From Streblospio benedicti (Eukaryota > Annelida > Polychaeta > Spionida > Spionidae), in assembly GCA_019095985.1 (NCBI GenBank), contig CM032659.1, positions 3,005,679 through 3,069,678 of the forward strand: 64,000 bases of DNA. The letters are read 5' to 3'. The notes beneath the pieces are model-generated. The model was not told the DNA's origin. It ran no database searches and saw only the letters and a program-made list of their open reading frames with translations. Numbering within the stretch: position 1 is the stretch's first letter; the number at the start of each line of letters is the position of its first letter. The position numbers and the translations under genes are program-made. Of the stretch, positions 24,553 through 37,359 are shown piece by piece.

Positions 24553-27500
24553 TTAAATACCAATTCGTTTCTTCAAACACATCTTCACACCAGTCAACTG
24601 ATGGCCAATGGCAATGACAAAGTTAAGTTTGAAGTAGCGAAGAAATGGCTCTGTGGACATTGTGTTCACCACAGGATTGACAAATGACATCAGCGTCCCA
24701 AAGGTCAACGCCACCAGACCGTAATAGGCGTCAAGATTTTGGTTGAAATGAGCCACAGCAATCAGTAGGGCGGTCACCATGGAGACGAGAGACGTGATGA
24801 CCGTCAACACACACAATCGTCCAACCACTCGCCTCGTTTTGGAGACAGCCCTCTTAGCCATCATAGAGCGCCTGACTCGACCTAGGATAGATGCATAGCT
24901 CACCAACACACCCAGGGCAACAACTGTGTGCACCAGAATAGTATAGACAACAACGAAGAGGGAGCCGCTCCTGTAGATACAGGTTTGATGCTCCAGATGG
25001 TGATTTTGGTCCATCATGCTTGGAAACAGAGAGAGTAGGCATACAGTGACCCATAGCAAGCAAGTAATATTGTAGAATCTACGTAATGCATCGGGAAAAT
25101 GCACTGTGAACTTGAGTTCTTTCATCAGCCTGTAAGTGCTGATAGCCAATGAGGAGGTCCTAGAAAGGATGCTGGCAAAACTGTGAATTGCGCCAGCTAT
25201 GCTGCACCAGACTGAGTTCTGCCATTCTATTACAAAGTACTCTTTGTCACCGTAGTGTGTGTAGTTAGAGGTGATGATGGTAAGCAAGTACAAGGCCATT
25301 ATCAAGTCTGCTGTTATTTGAATGCGCTGCAAGTTAGAGCTTGTTCCGCGCCTGTGTTTGATTTCCCATTGCAGACTCAGCAGATTGCACACGGTTATCG
25401 ATATTATAGCCACATGGAGCCACATATTTACATAGAACGTCTGCAGCAAGCTGTGACACCCAACAAGTGCAGATCTAAAGTCGTGTTTGGCAATGCACCT
25501 GCCACTAGCCGACGCTAGGCAGCAGAAAGCCTGCTCCGTGACTAGTAGATTCTTCATTCCTGTAATCCACCTGGAAATACCTCGCTCTAATTGTGACAAA
25601 ACTATCTTGGTATCTACCAGATTTGCTCTCTCCAATGAGATCAACTTACTCATGTTGTTCAAACAGGCTGATGTGAGCAAAGAGTTTCCTGCCTGTAGGT
25701 TTTTCAGGTTTGCAATGAACTGCAAGCCGGATACATGTACTACATATGTAGATGTTATGTCCAAAGTTTCCAACCTGGGTAGGCTCTTCGCAAACTTAAC
25801 AACACTTAGTGGGTTGTGACTTGCGTTAATAAATGAGAGCTGGTTTAGGTCGTTCGTGAGTTCCAGTCGGATTAAAGAGCAATTGTTAAGTGAAAGTGTT
25901 GTCAAAGAATCCAACCCGGCCAGAAAATTATCTGAGAGTTTTGGAATATGAGAATCAACAAATGTCAGCATCAGTAAATATGTTTGATGTGCAAAGGGTG
26001 TAGCTTGAAGTCCAAACCCAGGGGTAGCGTTCTGCACGTAAAGAGACTTGGTCATTTTATTCAATTTGGGGACAGATACAATGCCTGAGCAACTCACCGA
26101 AAAGCCTCTTGACATACAATCTTGCGAGGTCAGATTATTGTTAAAATCAGCATGTATTTTGTCATCATACGATGTTGAACAAAATGCATAGTCTTTTGAT
26201 AGGCCATGTTATAAAAACGTTATGTGCGCCATCGTCTTTTCCCGAGCACACCTCAGTGAAAATGGAATGAAGAACGACTTGCTGCAGATGGTCGGCAATT
26301 CGTCCAAGCTGTACAGACATTGGGCCTGGCCATCGCAAAGGTTGACGGTGGACAAAGACTTTTTGTAGCCATCTCTATCATAGCACACACAGGCAGGATC
26401 CACGATCACGTCAGGCCGTGCGCATATCTGGCGTGATATTGTATAAAGGAGCACGTGTAGTACGGGCACAGACGGGGAAGCTCGTCAGACCCATCAGCGC
26501 AGTCGTCAATGCAGTCGCATATAGTGGACATGGGCACGCAGCCGCCCGCCCCACCCTGGCATTGGTAATACAGTGGGCGGCACACGCAGTCTGGAGCTTT
26601 GCAGGCTGTACGGCAATCAACGACTCGGGAGGGGGACGATGTCTCTTCTGCTGCGGTTGGCTGACCTTTCACATATAGCTTCCGACTACATATGTCACAG
26701 TTCTGCTCATCACTGCCAGACGGACAGTCAGCAATGCCATTACAGACGTGGTAATTCAAAATCACTGTGAAATCGCCGCAGTAAAAGAAGGTGTTTGGGC
26801 GCAGTTGAGATTGGAAATCTCTGACTACTACTTCCTCTGAGTATGGAATTCGTCTATATTTTTAAGTGAGACATCAAGCTATTTCTAGATACTGGCGACT
26901 CCTTTACAGTGAGTTTGGAGTAGCCTGGGTCTTGGCAGATGACGAAGCTGGACTGTGGCAAGGGCACATCACAAGGAACAAATAACAGTATCGGGCCCAA
27001 ACAAATGTCAGAAAGAAAAACTGCTGGACAATATTGAGGAAATAGGCGGTGGAAATCTGTTAATGTGAATTCGCTGTGGCAAAATAAAGCTTCATTAATC
27101 CGTAGAATGATATCCATGTGCACTTGAGTTGGGGGCTGATTTGCATCTGCAAATTCAAAGTAGCCAAGAAGCTGCCATTTTCTTATATCCTTGCAAGTTC
27201 TTTCCATGTCAGCCACGGGTAAGTCTATATCAACGCCAATGTCAACATACCAGAACAGAATAGTCTGCAATATGTATGGGTTTGATACCTTAGTAAATTG
27301 TCTAATGGCAAATATAAAAAAATGTCTAAATGAGGTGAACAGGAAGAGGCCTTTCCCCTTAGTTTGGCATAATTGTTGAGACTCTCTCCAAGATGCCTCA
27401 CCTGAGTTATAATAAACCGTATCATTTATTTCAATCCAAGTTGACTTTTTAATAACTTCAGAAAACGTGCCATTGCTGTGGACGTGCCCTATGGTTACCC

Positions 27501-30064
27501 CTAGAAAATTAGGTGGATGCCTTCCTCGAGGGAACAGTGAGGTTAAGGTTTGGTTATACATGATTGTGCTGCCGTCTGGTGATTGTGAATCTTTTAAAGA
27601 AAAAGCAGGATGTGACCATGGAGATGACCAGGCGATATACCCGAAACAGTATGCGCACTCGAAAGGCATAGTGTAATAACCTGGCAGGTACTCGTTCTGA
27701 AACTGAATCGTAGCTGTTTGATGGCCTTCAATATGCACCTGCACTGAATCTGTGAACTTGGAAATGTAGAACAGCATGCTCAAATGCGTTGTGAACATAA
27801 ATACCTGCGTTTTTACGAATCCATGAAACTTGTATATAAAATGCACAGTGATTGCCCTGGATAGAGCATTTGGAACTCCACTGAGCGTTAAGCGCAATAT
27901 CACGGTGCCTGGGACGGACAGTAATGGACGCAGACGACTATGGTAAGTCACATGATCATGGTACGCCTTACCAAAGGAAAACAACACACTTTGGTGCAAG
28001 GGGAACTGGTGTAGTCTGAGACGTCGGCATTCAAGTGGGTTGGCTGTGTCAATAGACATATGGTTTTCATTGGGTTTGATATTGTAGGCCAGCGCAGGAC
28101 AATAATCCCATTTCACATCGGAAAGGCTATGTGCAATAAAAAATAACAGGAGCGTGCTGTTTGAACAATAAATGTGAGTCTTATGGTTAAAGTCGATCTG
28201 GATTTTTATATGTATGACGCTTTCAGATAATTTCATCCCAACCTCACTAGATGTGGACGCGCTTCTGATTATTTGTATTTACCTTGCCCAAGATTTCTAC
28301 TTTCATACTCATCTATTGTATAACGCAACGCACAGGCTGGGTGTCTGCTGACATGCTGCATGTAAAGATACCTGTGGTTTCGCTAATGTCTCTAAGTAAA
28401 TGTCCACATAAACTGGGTACACAGATAGAAAGTCTTGGTTTGCTATAAGATACCAATGGTGACCCATAATATATGGACCAGGGGTGATGAAAAGATGGTT
28501 GATGAAAAGATCTGGAACTTCACGCTGCACTCTCGGTGTGATTCTCGGTGTGCTGTATTTCAGTTGAAGTGTGATAGATGCCATCCCATTTGTTACATAA
28601 AAGACGAGAACAACTTTGGAGTTGCCTGGTTCAAAATAGTGGTCTGTTGGAAACGTCCACGTTCCGTCTTCACAAAAGATACTGTTGTGATCTTGTTGTC
28701 CTCTGACCATTATTTCTAGTGCTCCAAAGGCGCACAGGCCTGTATTGTTTTGCAACGAGAATGCTCCTCCAGGCAGATGCTCAGTGTCATGGTCACCTTC
28801 ATAAGCAAATCGGGTGAATATTACTCCACTCTGAGGGCGCAGAGAACATGCATGCAATGTAGAATGGACTACAATGCGTTCATGACATTCTTCAAGATTC
28901 TCGACTGTATGATGTTCAAGCGTGATGTTAATGTCGAGGGCTTGCTTGTAATATGATGCTTTGTATGTCCTTTGCAATTGAATGGTGGCATATCGATGCC
29001 TCAAAGAGAAACTTTCAGCAAAAGACAACTTGCCAGAATATGCATTGCGAGCTTTCACCCTCCATTTCCTCCAGTATGAAGACACAAGGCCAGAATACAC
29101 ACTAACAACGTATCCTGCTACGTTTGACGCTGCTATATGCAGATTTCCATACTTTACTATACTTCTTGCATTATCAAACTCTATATTGTTGACAATGTAC
29201 CAAGTGAAGTATTTCTCTTGAATTTCTCTGATGTAACTTGAAACTATAGGGATGGATCGAATCTTAAATGGGTTTTTTGTTTTTGTTTTTTTCCTACAGT
29301 GTAAAGGCAGTTTTACACTACTACCCATGTATTTGTCTATGATGTAAAACTCTACTAGCATAGTGATAGGATAGGGTACGACTTTTGCATTGTTGGTTAG
29401 TCGCAGCAAAGCAGTATTGTGGCTGATATACACTAGTTTCCTAACTGCAAGGCCACACATAGTTTCTACGATGTGAGATGGTCTGAGAGTTTTCCGATAA
29501 ACTTTTATGTTGTTTGTCTTGCATTCTGTGGTGAAAGAAACATACAGCTTCTCAAAAGTCATGTTTATATGAAATAATCTGTTAACTTGTACCAGCCACC
29601 TCAAATCAGCTTCAGCATTCTCTAATGACGTTTCAAAACGGATTCTCCCAAGTGGCGATTTACATTTCTTTGCACATTCTTCACCAGTATGACCCAGGAC
29701 ACTAACAACATCTGTCAACGTATGCTGCAGTCTTCTCATCATAAGCATTACACCCATCTGTTTAAGAACTGGACTTTGATATATGCCAAGAAGTAGTCTT
29801 TCCAGATAATAGTCAATGTAGACTGACCACACAGACTGCGTTTCTATGATGCAATTCTGGTTTCGCCCATCACATTCACGAGCATCAGTCCCAAAGCTGA
29901 TGTCATGGACAGCCACATGGTTGGGGCCATCTCACACAGTCTGGAGTAAATGGTAGAGCTTTGGGAATCTTGTTAACGTCTTTGTGGTTTTTAGAGTCAA
30001 CTTCTGCAAGCTGAGTTCTCATGAACACGAATAGTGTTGCAAACATGCAAAACACTCGATCCAT
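24553..30064 (-). pseudogene. GRL101-like modular GPCR (CUB-like, C-type lectin-like, LDLa, LRR, 7TM), interrupted
   Basis: One minus-strand coding tract of 5.5 kb with no clear intron. It starts at ATG 30064 (MDRVFCMFATLFVF signal peptide). CUB-like regions occupy about 29.9-28.3 kb. A C-type-lectin-like piece lies about 27.45-26.9 kb (SWRESQQLC, then SFVICQ). LDLa modules span about 26.8-26.3 kb (CNGIADCPSGSDEQNC, CIDDCADGSDE). LRRs (LTTLSLNNCSLIRLEL) and seven hydrophobic helices follow from 26.2 to 24.55 kb; TM3 ends in TYR and TM7 has NPVVN in place of NPxxY. The LDLa-LRR-7TM order is that of the snail receptor GRL101. About five interruptions: a frame change at the C run near 29925, a break at 28.24-28.31 kb (possibly a small intron, GTAAAT donor), a frame change at the A run near 26857, another near 26440, and an in-frame TAA near 26210. 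The 520-codon LRR-7TM block is intact. Pseudogene or indel-prone assembly. Confidence 0.75.
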
Positions 30065-30439
30065 CTTTAAAGCCTACAGCTTATATGTAACACAGCGTCG
30101 CTAGAACAACGTTGACACATTGGCGATTAAGATATTGCACAAGTATGAATCTATGAATAAAAACTTAAAAATGCTCCATGGAACCTATACTTTGCCTGGC
30201 AAATATCCAAAATTGAAAACTCATGATGGCAGAGTTGGGGACGACTAGATCCTAAATTTTGCAAATGAAAGATTTACGAAATGAAATAACACATTTTTTT
30301 CTATTTCAAGTATTATATTTTAATGTAAATATACATATCATACATGCATACATAATATTCCATTATTGTAATCAATATTCAAACATATGATATACTTCAA
30401 GAGTAGTATATATTCCATATAGGCCAAAGTCGTTAAAGT

Positions 30440-30650
30440 GACACGTCGTGACAGACGCGGCGAACCTCATTAACTCATCACGTTTTGACAGGCAGGCCGC
30501 CGCCCCCCCCCTCTCTCTCGCGCCGCCTGAGCCCGTGCTGCCTCGCCTCGGGGCCAGCTTTTTGCGCAAGACCCGCGGCTCCGGTGCGAATTGAACAGTC
30601 TAGTCACCGCGAGCGCTCGCTCTGTCATAATGGTAGAATACAGAGTAACG
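30440..30650 (+). promoter_or_regulatory. CpG-rich block, candidate promoter region
   Basis: This is a short island of C/G-rich, CpG-dense sequence (GCCGCCGCCCC, CGCGCCGCC, GCCTCGGGGCC, CCGCGAGCGCTCGC) in AT-rich surroundings. It lies between the minus-strand receptor start (30064) and plus-strand coding-like fragments from 30765. There is no TATA box at a fixed distance that I would trust. It could also be part of an inserted repeat. Confidence 0.3.
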
Positions 30651-30764
30651 AACGCGGAGAGAAGATTGGTTTTACTAGTAGAGTTTGGGACCGAGAGGTG
30701 TGACTAGAAGGTCTTGTCTGGCTAACATTCTATTGTTTTATCACAATCAGAATAGATTGTCGTT

Positions 30765-31430
30765 ATGAAGAACTCCCCGCTACTATACCAACAATTTGCT
30801 TTGCTGGAAGAAACATTCCGTAGCCACGATGTACCAATGGAAGAAATAGGGGGATATTGTGACCCATTCGTCCCATCCCTGGAATGCAATAAAGCTGAAG
30901 AGCTGAAGTCATGCATAATCAGAAGTGGGTCAGCATTTTCTAATGGGTTTGTAAGCGCTTGCAAGAAAGCCCATCTGGATGAGTTGGTCGCCAGCTTGAC
31001 ACAAGAAGACGTTTGTTTATAATACAGATGCGTATGGATGTGGTCTGAAGATCGCTGAGTGCAAGGACGGGGCAAAAGCTAGTTTACAAGCAAAAAAGAT
31101 TGCACCTCAGAAGCCAGGAAATCAAGACCTAAATATTGGCCTGATGCTTCAGAAATGATTTTAGGTCTGGAATCAACGTGGCTGTGCCTCATACATAACA
31201 TAGATGATGGCTTCAAAATTATAACTCCAGAGTGCTTCTACTTTAAACCAGAGATTCCTGTACAATTTGAAAATAAAGATCAAATTACTATTGATGGTCT
31301 AACCATTGTCAGAACTATATCAACATGTCCAATACCTGCCTACTTGATAAAAAAGAAACATCAGAATGTTTTAACAGTTGCGAGACATCAATATACTTGG
31401 CTTATCTTCAGCATAAAAGACACATGATGA
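30765..31430 (+). pseudogene. Unrecognised coding-like fragments
   Basis: 30765-31022 opens with MKNSPLLYQQFALLEETFRS. A second frame continues through 31010-31155 (DAYGCGLKIAECKDGAKASL), and a third covers 31155-31427 (PIPAYLIKKKHQNVLTVARH). The amino-acid mix is protein-like and the frames follow one another, suggesting one broken or spliced gene of about 220 codons. I do not recognise the family. Confidence 0.35.
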
Positions 31431-33072
31431 ATGTTGTATAAGGATGCGCAATGTCCCACAGACCCCGCAAATTAACTTCAGTAAAAAGTGATGACGAAGA
31501 TGTGTCTGAAAATCAGCAATCCCATCATGATGATGGCCTTGATGAATATAAACAGTGAACGAAGTTTGAAGATTTTGTCTTCAAAGGCTATCAATAAAAA
31601 TGCCGAACATGGAACTAAAATGGCACACTTTAATTGGCAAAGTGCCAAAGAAGAAACTATAAGATTGTCACTACGTATGTGAGCATAGAATGAAATTTGG
31701 AGATCATGGTTCAAACTGTATTGAAAGTATTGAAGAAAGTAGGGGAAAAGCTTAAAATGCCTATAAACTGCTACACAATGCTGTGCTCTCTGAGCACTTT
31801 TCAGTTAGTTAGCAAAAAGCCAAAGTTTAACGTAGGTTGTGGTCATCAGTCCCATAATCCCATAATATTGTCTGAAATACGGACATCATGTGTCAAGCAA
31901 AAAATGACAAAAGTAGCCGCCAATGGCCTTTGGGAAAGATCACTTTGATTGGCAAAGTGCCAAAATTAGATACTGATGATGGTCACTAGGTATATGAGCA
32001 GTGTATCATATTTGGAAATAATGGTTCAAGCTGTGTTGAATCTATTGAAAAAATGTCAAAAATGACCTAAGATGGCCTCCGGGAAATCACACTTAAATTG
32101 GCAAAGTGCCAAACATTAATACATCTGATGGCCTCTAGATATGTAAGCATTGTACCACGTTTGAATGTGTTCACCCAAGCAGTTTTAAAGACACTGCAGA
32201 AAACGTCCAAAATGGACCATAAATGGCCCTGTGGAAAGCACACTTTAATTAGCAAAGTGCTCAAAATCACATCACTCCGGTGTCCCATTGTGCCACATAG
32301 TTGTGTAAAGTTTGAAGGAATTCGGTTCATCGATATGCCCTGACATACAAACGAAGTGATCACAAGGCTTTTGCTTCAGCTGCTGAAGCGACGCAAAAAA
32401 CATGTCAGATATTCATAGGACCAAACTTCAATGAAATTAGATATAAAGAACGCACATGTACTTACACGGTAAATAAATCCTAGTCTTACTAGTCTGAAGG
32501 AACTTTATTCAACAAAAATCAACTTCGCATACGAAGACAACTTCCCGACAACTGAATTCGTTCAACAATAAACGAAGACAGCTAAGTTATGAAAGAATCA
32601 TCACAGTGCCATCATATAACATTACACTTGATTAAATACATAACGATGATAGGCCATATAGATTATTGCCTTGATACATACAATCCACAAAAACAGTCTC
32701 ACCTTTCAAACTTAACTTAATTGGTTACTGGATCTTGTAGATTCCAAATGAACACCAATCAAACTGCATGCTGCATATTTGAAAAAAAAAAGAGAGTGTT
32801 AAGGCATGAAGAGATCACACATGAGCAATGGGCCTAATTTCGTCTTCAGATTTCATTTAATTGAAATGGTCCAGTAGCCAGCATAGCAGTTGGCAGAACA
32901 TGCCTCGGTCAGAAGTATTTTTTCATGGATTCTGGTTGTCACAATTTCCAGATTACATTATAGGTTTTTACTTCTTTTTCATGTGTGTTTGGAGACAAAA
33001 TTATGAATTTAAAATTTCTTTTTTTCTTATGTCAAAATAGAAGAGTAATTTTAGGTAATTTATTAAGAACTA

Positions 33073-34300
33073 TTCCGACGTTTCGACACATAAGTGTCCT
33101 CTTCAGGGAATATATAAAAGTTTATGAAAAGTAATAATCAAGAAAAAGCCTAAAAAAAGACTAAACATTACAAATATAATGTTAATAAATAGTATGCAAA
33201 TAGATTACACTTTAGCTTGGTTTTCCCTGAATCAAACAGTTGTGTAATTATTCATTTTTATGTCATAATTAGCTTTCCCCGGCCACGTGTTTCAGTGGCA
33301 CACTTAACTATAGCTTTTGACATGGTATCCTCCAATTGTCTTCCATCTGATTTTCAGAAAAATTTGTATTTTTATCAAAGAGTGTAATGCATAGGTAGAT
33401 CTATATGTGATCATATAAGAGGGATGTTAACACTGCAATATGTTATCATCGAGCCATTTTGTATGTTCGTATTTATAAGTGGCACTATATTACGATGGAC
33501 CCTTCGCCATATATGGAACCAAATACTTTCATTCCATTGATAATGAAAGGAAATATGTATTTTTAAGCAGTATGTAAGGCCCATGCATAATGGCGGGTAA
33601 GGTGTAGGCGTGAAAGGGGATTTATATTTCGACATATGCGATTTTGCGGTTACAAAACATTGTGTAGAATCCATCAGCATGCCGTCCAGTGGACTCTACT
33701 TTCCTCTCGTCGTAAATTCAAGGAAATGTGTATGAAATAGTGGGAACAATGTGTATACAATATGTATAGTATCAATACATTGCATGCTATCATGGCCAAT
33801 ATATTTACATTCACATAGGCGCCCCCTGGGTGGGTCGGTGGGTGGGGGCCTGCCCCCCCTAACGCCCTTAGAATTTCAAAACATGAGGTTCCAGGGTGAA
33901 AAAATCTAACTTCATATTCTTGAATACGTTCATTGTGTTGGTGTAAAATATTTTTGGTTCATCTTTCTTTATTCACAACACCATATTTTTACTTTCATTA
34001 ACAGTTTTGCCAAACAGCTGTTGGCATCATCAGAATGTTCTTCCCGCGCAATGTCAGGAGGTCAAATCTTCCGATCCTGATCGAGGATGGAATCGTACAC
34101 TCGCGAGAAATGAAATAGACTGGGAGGGAGCTAGAGTGATAGACAGGGAGAGCGAATGGAAGACCAGAACCATCAAAGAATCAGTACATATTCCAACTTG
34201 CAGGCTGGCCATGAACAGAGACGAGGGGGGCCACCAACCCTCGCGGATGACAAAATTTTTTCACACAAAAAAATGACAGGGAGGAAGGGAAATAAAATAA
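33073..34300 (+). mobile_element. Penelope-like retroelement relic, copy A
   Basis: The segment near 34105-34245 reads NEIDWEGARVIDRES, TRTIKESVHI and MNRDEGGHQPS, the C-terminal region after the GIY-YIG nuclease of Penelope-like elements. A hammerhead-like motif lies at 33073-33108 on the other strand. It is an old, broken fragment inside the duplicated 4.4-kb segment. Confidence 0.6.
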
Positions 34301-35599
34301 TTCCTTTCTGCAAAGCGACAGGGAGGAAAAAAGGTTCAGTTTTATCATTGACGGGGGTCTTGCAAAAAAAAAAGGGTGGGGGTGGAGAATAATCTTCTCT
34401 TACTTTATAAGTATTGAGAATAATCCAGCACTGTCCTCCTTTTCATCTTTTTTGTTTATGTTTGTATTAATACCCTGCATGTTTTAAACTGACAGTTAAG
34501 CCTTAATACTTAAGTATTCCATGTTTAAGATTTTCATAATCGTGGGATGCTGTGACTGAACTAACTCACGTAGTATTAGTAGTAAACAACATTAATTGTC
34601 TTTGCTCAGCCGTGTACACTTTGCTACGATTCTGGGTGTCAAATAGATTGTCGTGGTATTTGTCAATTGTAGTTCTCAAATATATAATTAGATAATCCGT
34701 TAGTAACATAATTCTCATAATCTATTACGAATGCTCGTTGGAAAATGAAAATAACTTGCTTATTTATGAAGAATAAAGTTGCACATGACGCATCCGTGTC
34801 AGGCTGTCAGTGCGCATGCTCAACAAATCAAATGTCCCGTTAGTCAAAATCAATCACCCTGTGGTGACGAACCTTCACCCAGTATGCAATTAACACTGGC
34901 TGAACGAAGCTAATATCCTGTACCGCGAAAACGAAACCGAAATCGGCTGTCGTAAAAAAAACACACCTGAAGAATGGTTTGCCCATCACGCCTAGTGACA
35001 GTGTTCATGGCAGCGAGGGGAAAAATAACTTGCCTGTTATGTGTCTCTTCGAAACAAATATAATAAAACAAGGTTCTAGTCATTTCATTCATTTGTCGGG
35101 GGTTAAAATTGCCCATCGTCGGGTTTGTCATCCAACTTATATAAAACGGATGGCCTATTACCATTGAATTGTACAATTAAAGTTCTATATGTGCACCCAG
35201 TAAAACTAGTGGCACATCACTTGGTTCTTCAGTATTTCGGCTGTGGCATTGATAAATCAATGTCTCAGTCCTGGGGTGTATATGTGTGACTATATTAACA
35301 CTTGCACTAATAGTATGTACATGTACACTTTTCATTTAGAACTAATCATAATATAAGATGCCATTTGTATTATAAAACAAATACTACTCTTTTTTAGATT
35401 GGTTTCTTGTTGATTCTTATATTCTGAAGCCAATCGTCTTACATATGTAGTAATATGTGGTAAGATGAGCTATATTTTTACATTAATAGTTGTATTGCTA
35501 TCATAAATATTTGATCCAATGTACAACAACCACTTATCAATAGTTGCTCTCTTTGATATTTTTACTATACCTTTATTTGTCACAAAAAATAATTAAAAA

Positions 35600-36059
35600 A
35601 ATTAAATACGTTTTATGGGAAATTTTCCCCTCCCCCTCACATTCTTTACATGGCTATATCTATAAAAAACTTAGCTTTTCCCAAAATAAAAGTTTTTGGG
35701 GGGATGTTTCAAAGGGCGGAACTTTAAAAATAGTGGAAAACCCGTAAATTTATTTAAAAAAATTTAAATGTGGTCTAAACCATTTCCCCAAAAAAAAAAA
35801 TTTGGGTTCAAAAAAGGGGGCCCCATTTTTAGGAAAAGGAGGGGGTTTTAAAAAAAACCCCCCAAAAAAAAATTTGGGGGAAAGGGGTTTTCCTAAATTT
35901 TAAAAAATAAGCCCTTTTTAAAAATTTAAATTAAAAATTTTTTTCTAGTTAAAAATAAAATTTTTTTAAAAAAAACACGGGTTTTTTGAGGCCTTTAAAA
36001 AAATTTTGGGGAAAGGAAATTTTAAAATTTATGGGAACCTTGGGGGGTTAAAAATTAGG
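35600..36059. other. Low-quality contig end
   Basis: Runs such as TTTAAAAAAATTTAAA and CCCCAAAAAAAAAA dominate. Where it can be aligned with 45060-45200 it reads as the same repeat with doubled or lost bases. This is sequencing error at a contig end, not biology. Confidence 0.85.
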
Positions 36060-36159
36060 NNNNNNNNNNNNNNNNNNNNNNNNNNNNNNNNNNNNNNNNN
36101 NNNNNNNNNNNNNNNNNNNNNNNNNNNNNNNNNNNNNNNNNNNNNNNNNNNNNNNNNNN
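36060..36159. other. Assembly gap of 100 N
   Basis: Exactly 100 N, the usual placeholder for a gap of unknown size. Flanks do not match each other. Confidence 0.99.
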
Positions 36160-36195
36160 CAACTTTCTATCAATGCTGTCCTGATGTTATGGGAA

Positions 36196-36577
36196 GAGCT
36201 GTGTGTGTTTTGATAAAGTAGTAGGTAAATTGGAGTCTGACAATTGTAATCATGCTTTTACAGCAGAGAAAAGCCTTGGAAGTCTACAATATCCAAGCAC
36301 ATTACTACTTGACGTTGTACCACATTTAGAAATTAAATATAGAGAAATTATTGATTCATGTATACATAGCCTTTGCATAAAAGCCCAGATATCTGAAACA
36401 TTAGGAAAACTTGAAATTCTTGATCGTATGAAATGTGTGGATTGTCACACAGACAAACTTATCGTTCATATAATGATAAATATTCGTCTTCATCATACGA
36501 TCAAGGAGGTTAACAGAAATCTGAGAGATAATAAAGACAGAAAGAATAGAAAAACAATTAAGTTTTCACATCTTTGA
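36196..36577 (+). mobile_element. C-terminal fragment of a THAP/P-element-like transposase
   Basis: The open frame has LGSLQYPSTLLLDVVPHLEI then CVDCHTDKLIVHIMINIRLH and HTIKEVNRNLRD. It resembles the GGLxxPS and fxxIRLHHxxKxxNR signatures closing THAP9/P-element-type transposases. The front of the protein would lie in the gap. The resemblance is from known family patterns, not a search. A possible link to the THAP gene at 21 kb is speculation. Confidence 0.5.
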
Positions 36578-36939
36578 TAATGTTTACGTCAACTCATCTG
36601 TGATACAAATGCCTGTGATTTGTGATACAAATGCAAGTCTAGCAATATATATGTGTTACCATGTATACCACCATATATTGTATATGTATGTTCATTTTCC
36701 TATTTGATTTATTACTAAACATACATGTACCATTTATCTAATTCACGAATATGCATGTCAGTTTGTTATTAAATGTGTTATGTTGCTATCTAATATATAC
36801 CATGGAAAAGAGAAAGCGGGAGAAGAAAATTGTGATATACATGTACGCATAATACTGACCATGTCATATCCAAAGTTCGTATATATGCTAAGGCTTTCAC
36901 GTGCGGTGGTGATTAATGGCTTCTTCCTCCGTCGCTCAC

Positions 36940-37135
36940 CTGGTCTAGTGGTCGGATCCGCGGGCGTTTTTGATGGTCCGCTTAAATAGCCGGATTTTAA
37001 GCACCACTCTTCTTTCTATTGATCCCAGGCGCTCGGCATGGCTGGGATTACGGGGCGCGCGGTAAGAGAGGTCAGATCCGCGGCGTTTTTGATGTAAAAT
37101 AGCTCGGCGGCTTCCTTTTCTATTGATCTGTCGCC
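36940..37135 (+). repeat. Diverged direct repeat pair, CpG-rich
   Basis: GGATCCGCGGGCGTTTTTGA with TTCTATTGAT at 36955-37025 recurs as AGATCCGCGGCGTTTTTGAT with TTCTATTGAT at 37074-37130. Confidence 0.6.
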
Positions 37136-37359
37136 ATGGGACAGCTGCGCCCGGGGGAGACCGGATTAACGACTTCTGCCTTATAACTCTGGTGATTTAA
37201 TGAGATCGTCCTATAATATTTAATCTAGATCGGCGTTTACTTTCGGCGATCTACGAGGCGTTAGGACGGTAATTTAGTCGAGTATTATTTTTTTTAAGAT
37301 TAACTTCCGGCGTTTTTTAGTTCTCGATCGTATATCGAGTAAGGTGAACTATGCTAATA

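Larger units (their letters stand above)
31640..36059 (+). repeat. Duplicated 4.4-kb segment, copy A (ends at the gap)
   Basis: It aligns with 40965-45400 in the same orientation from about 31650 (AAGAAACTATAAGATTGTCA) to the gap. Differences are mostly one- or two-base indels in homopolymers and a few small insertions. Content: non-coding repeats and a Penelope-like relic. Confidence 0.85.

Noticed and set aside
24553-30064. Receptor split into several separate small genes
   Set aside because: Domains follow each other on one strand with no gaps, and frames change within domains, so one interrupted gene explains them better.
36006-36221. Open frame running through the N gap
   Set aside because: It consists of homopolymer error sequence and N positions; not a gene.
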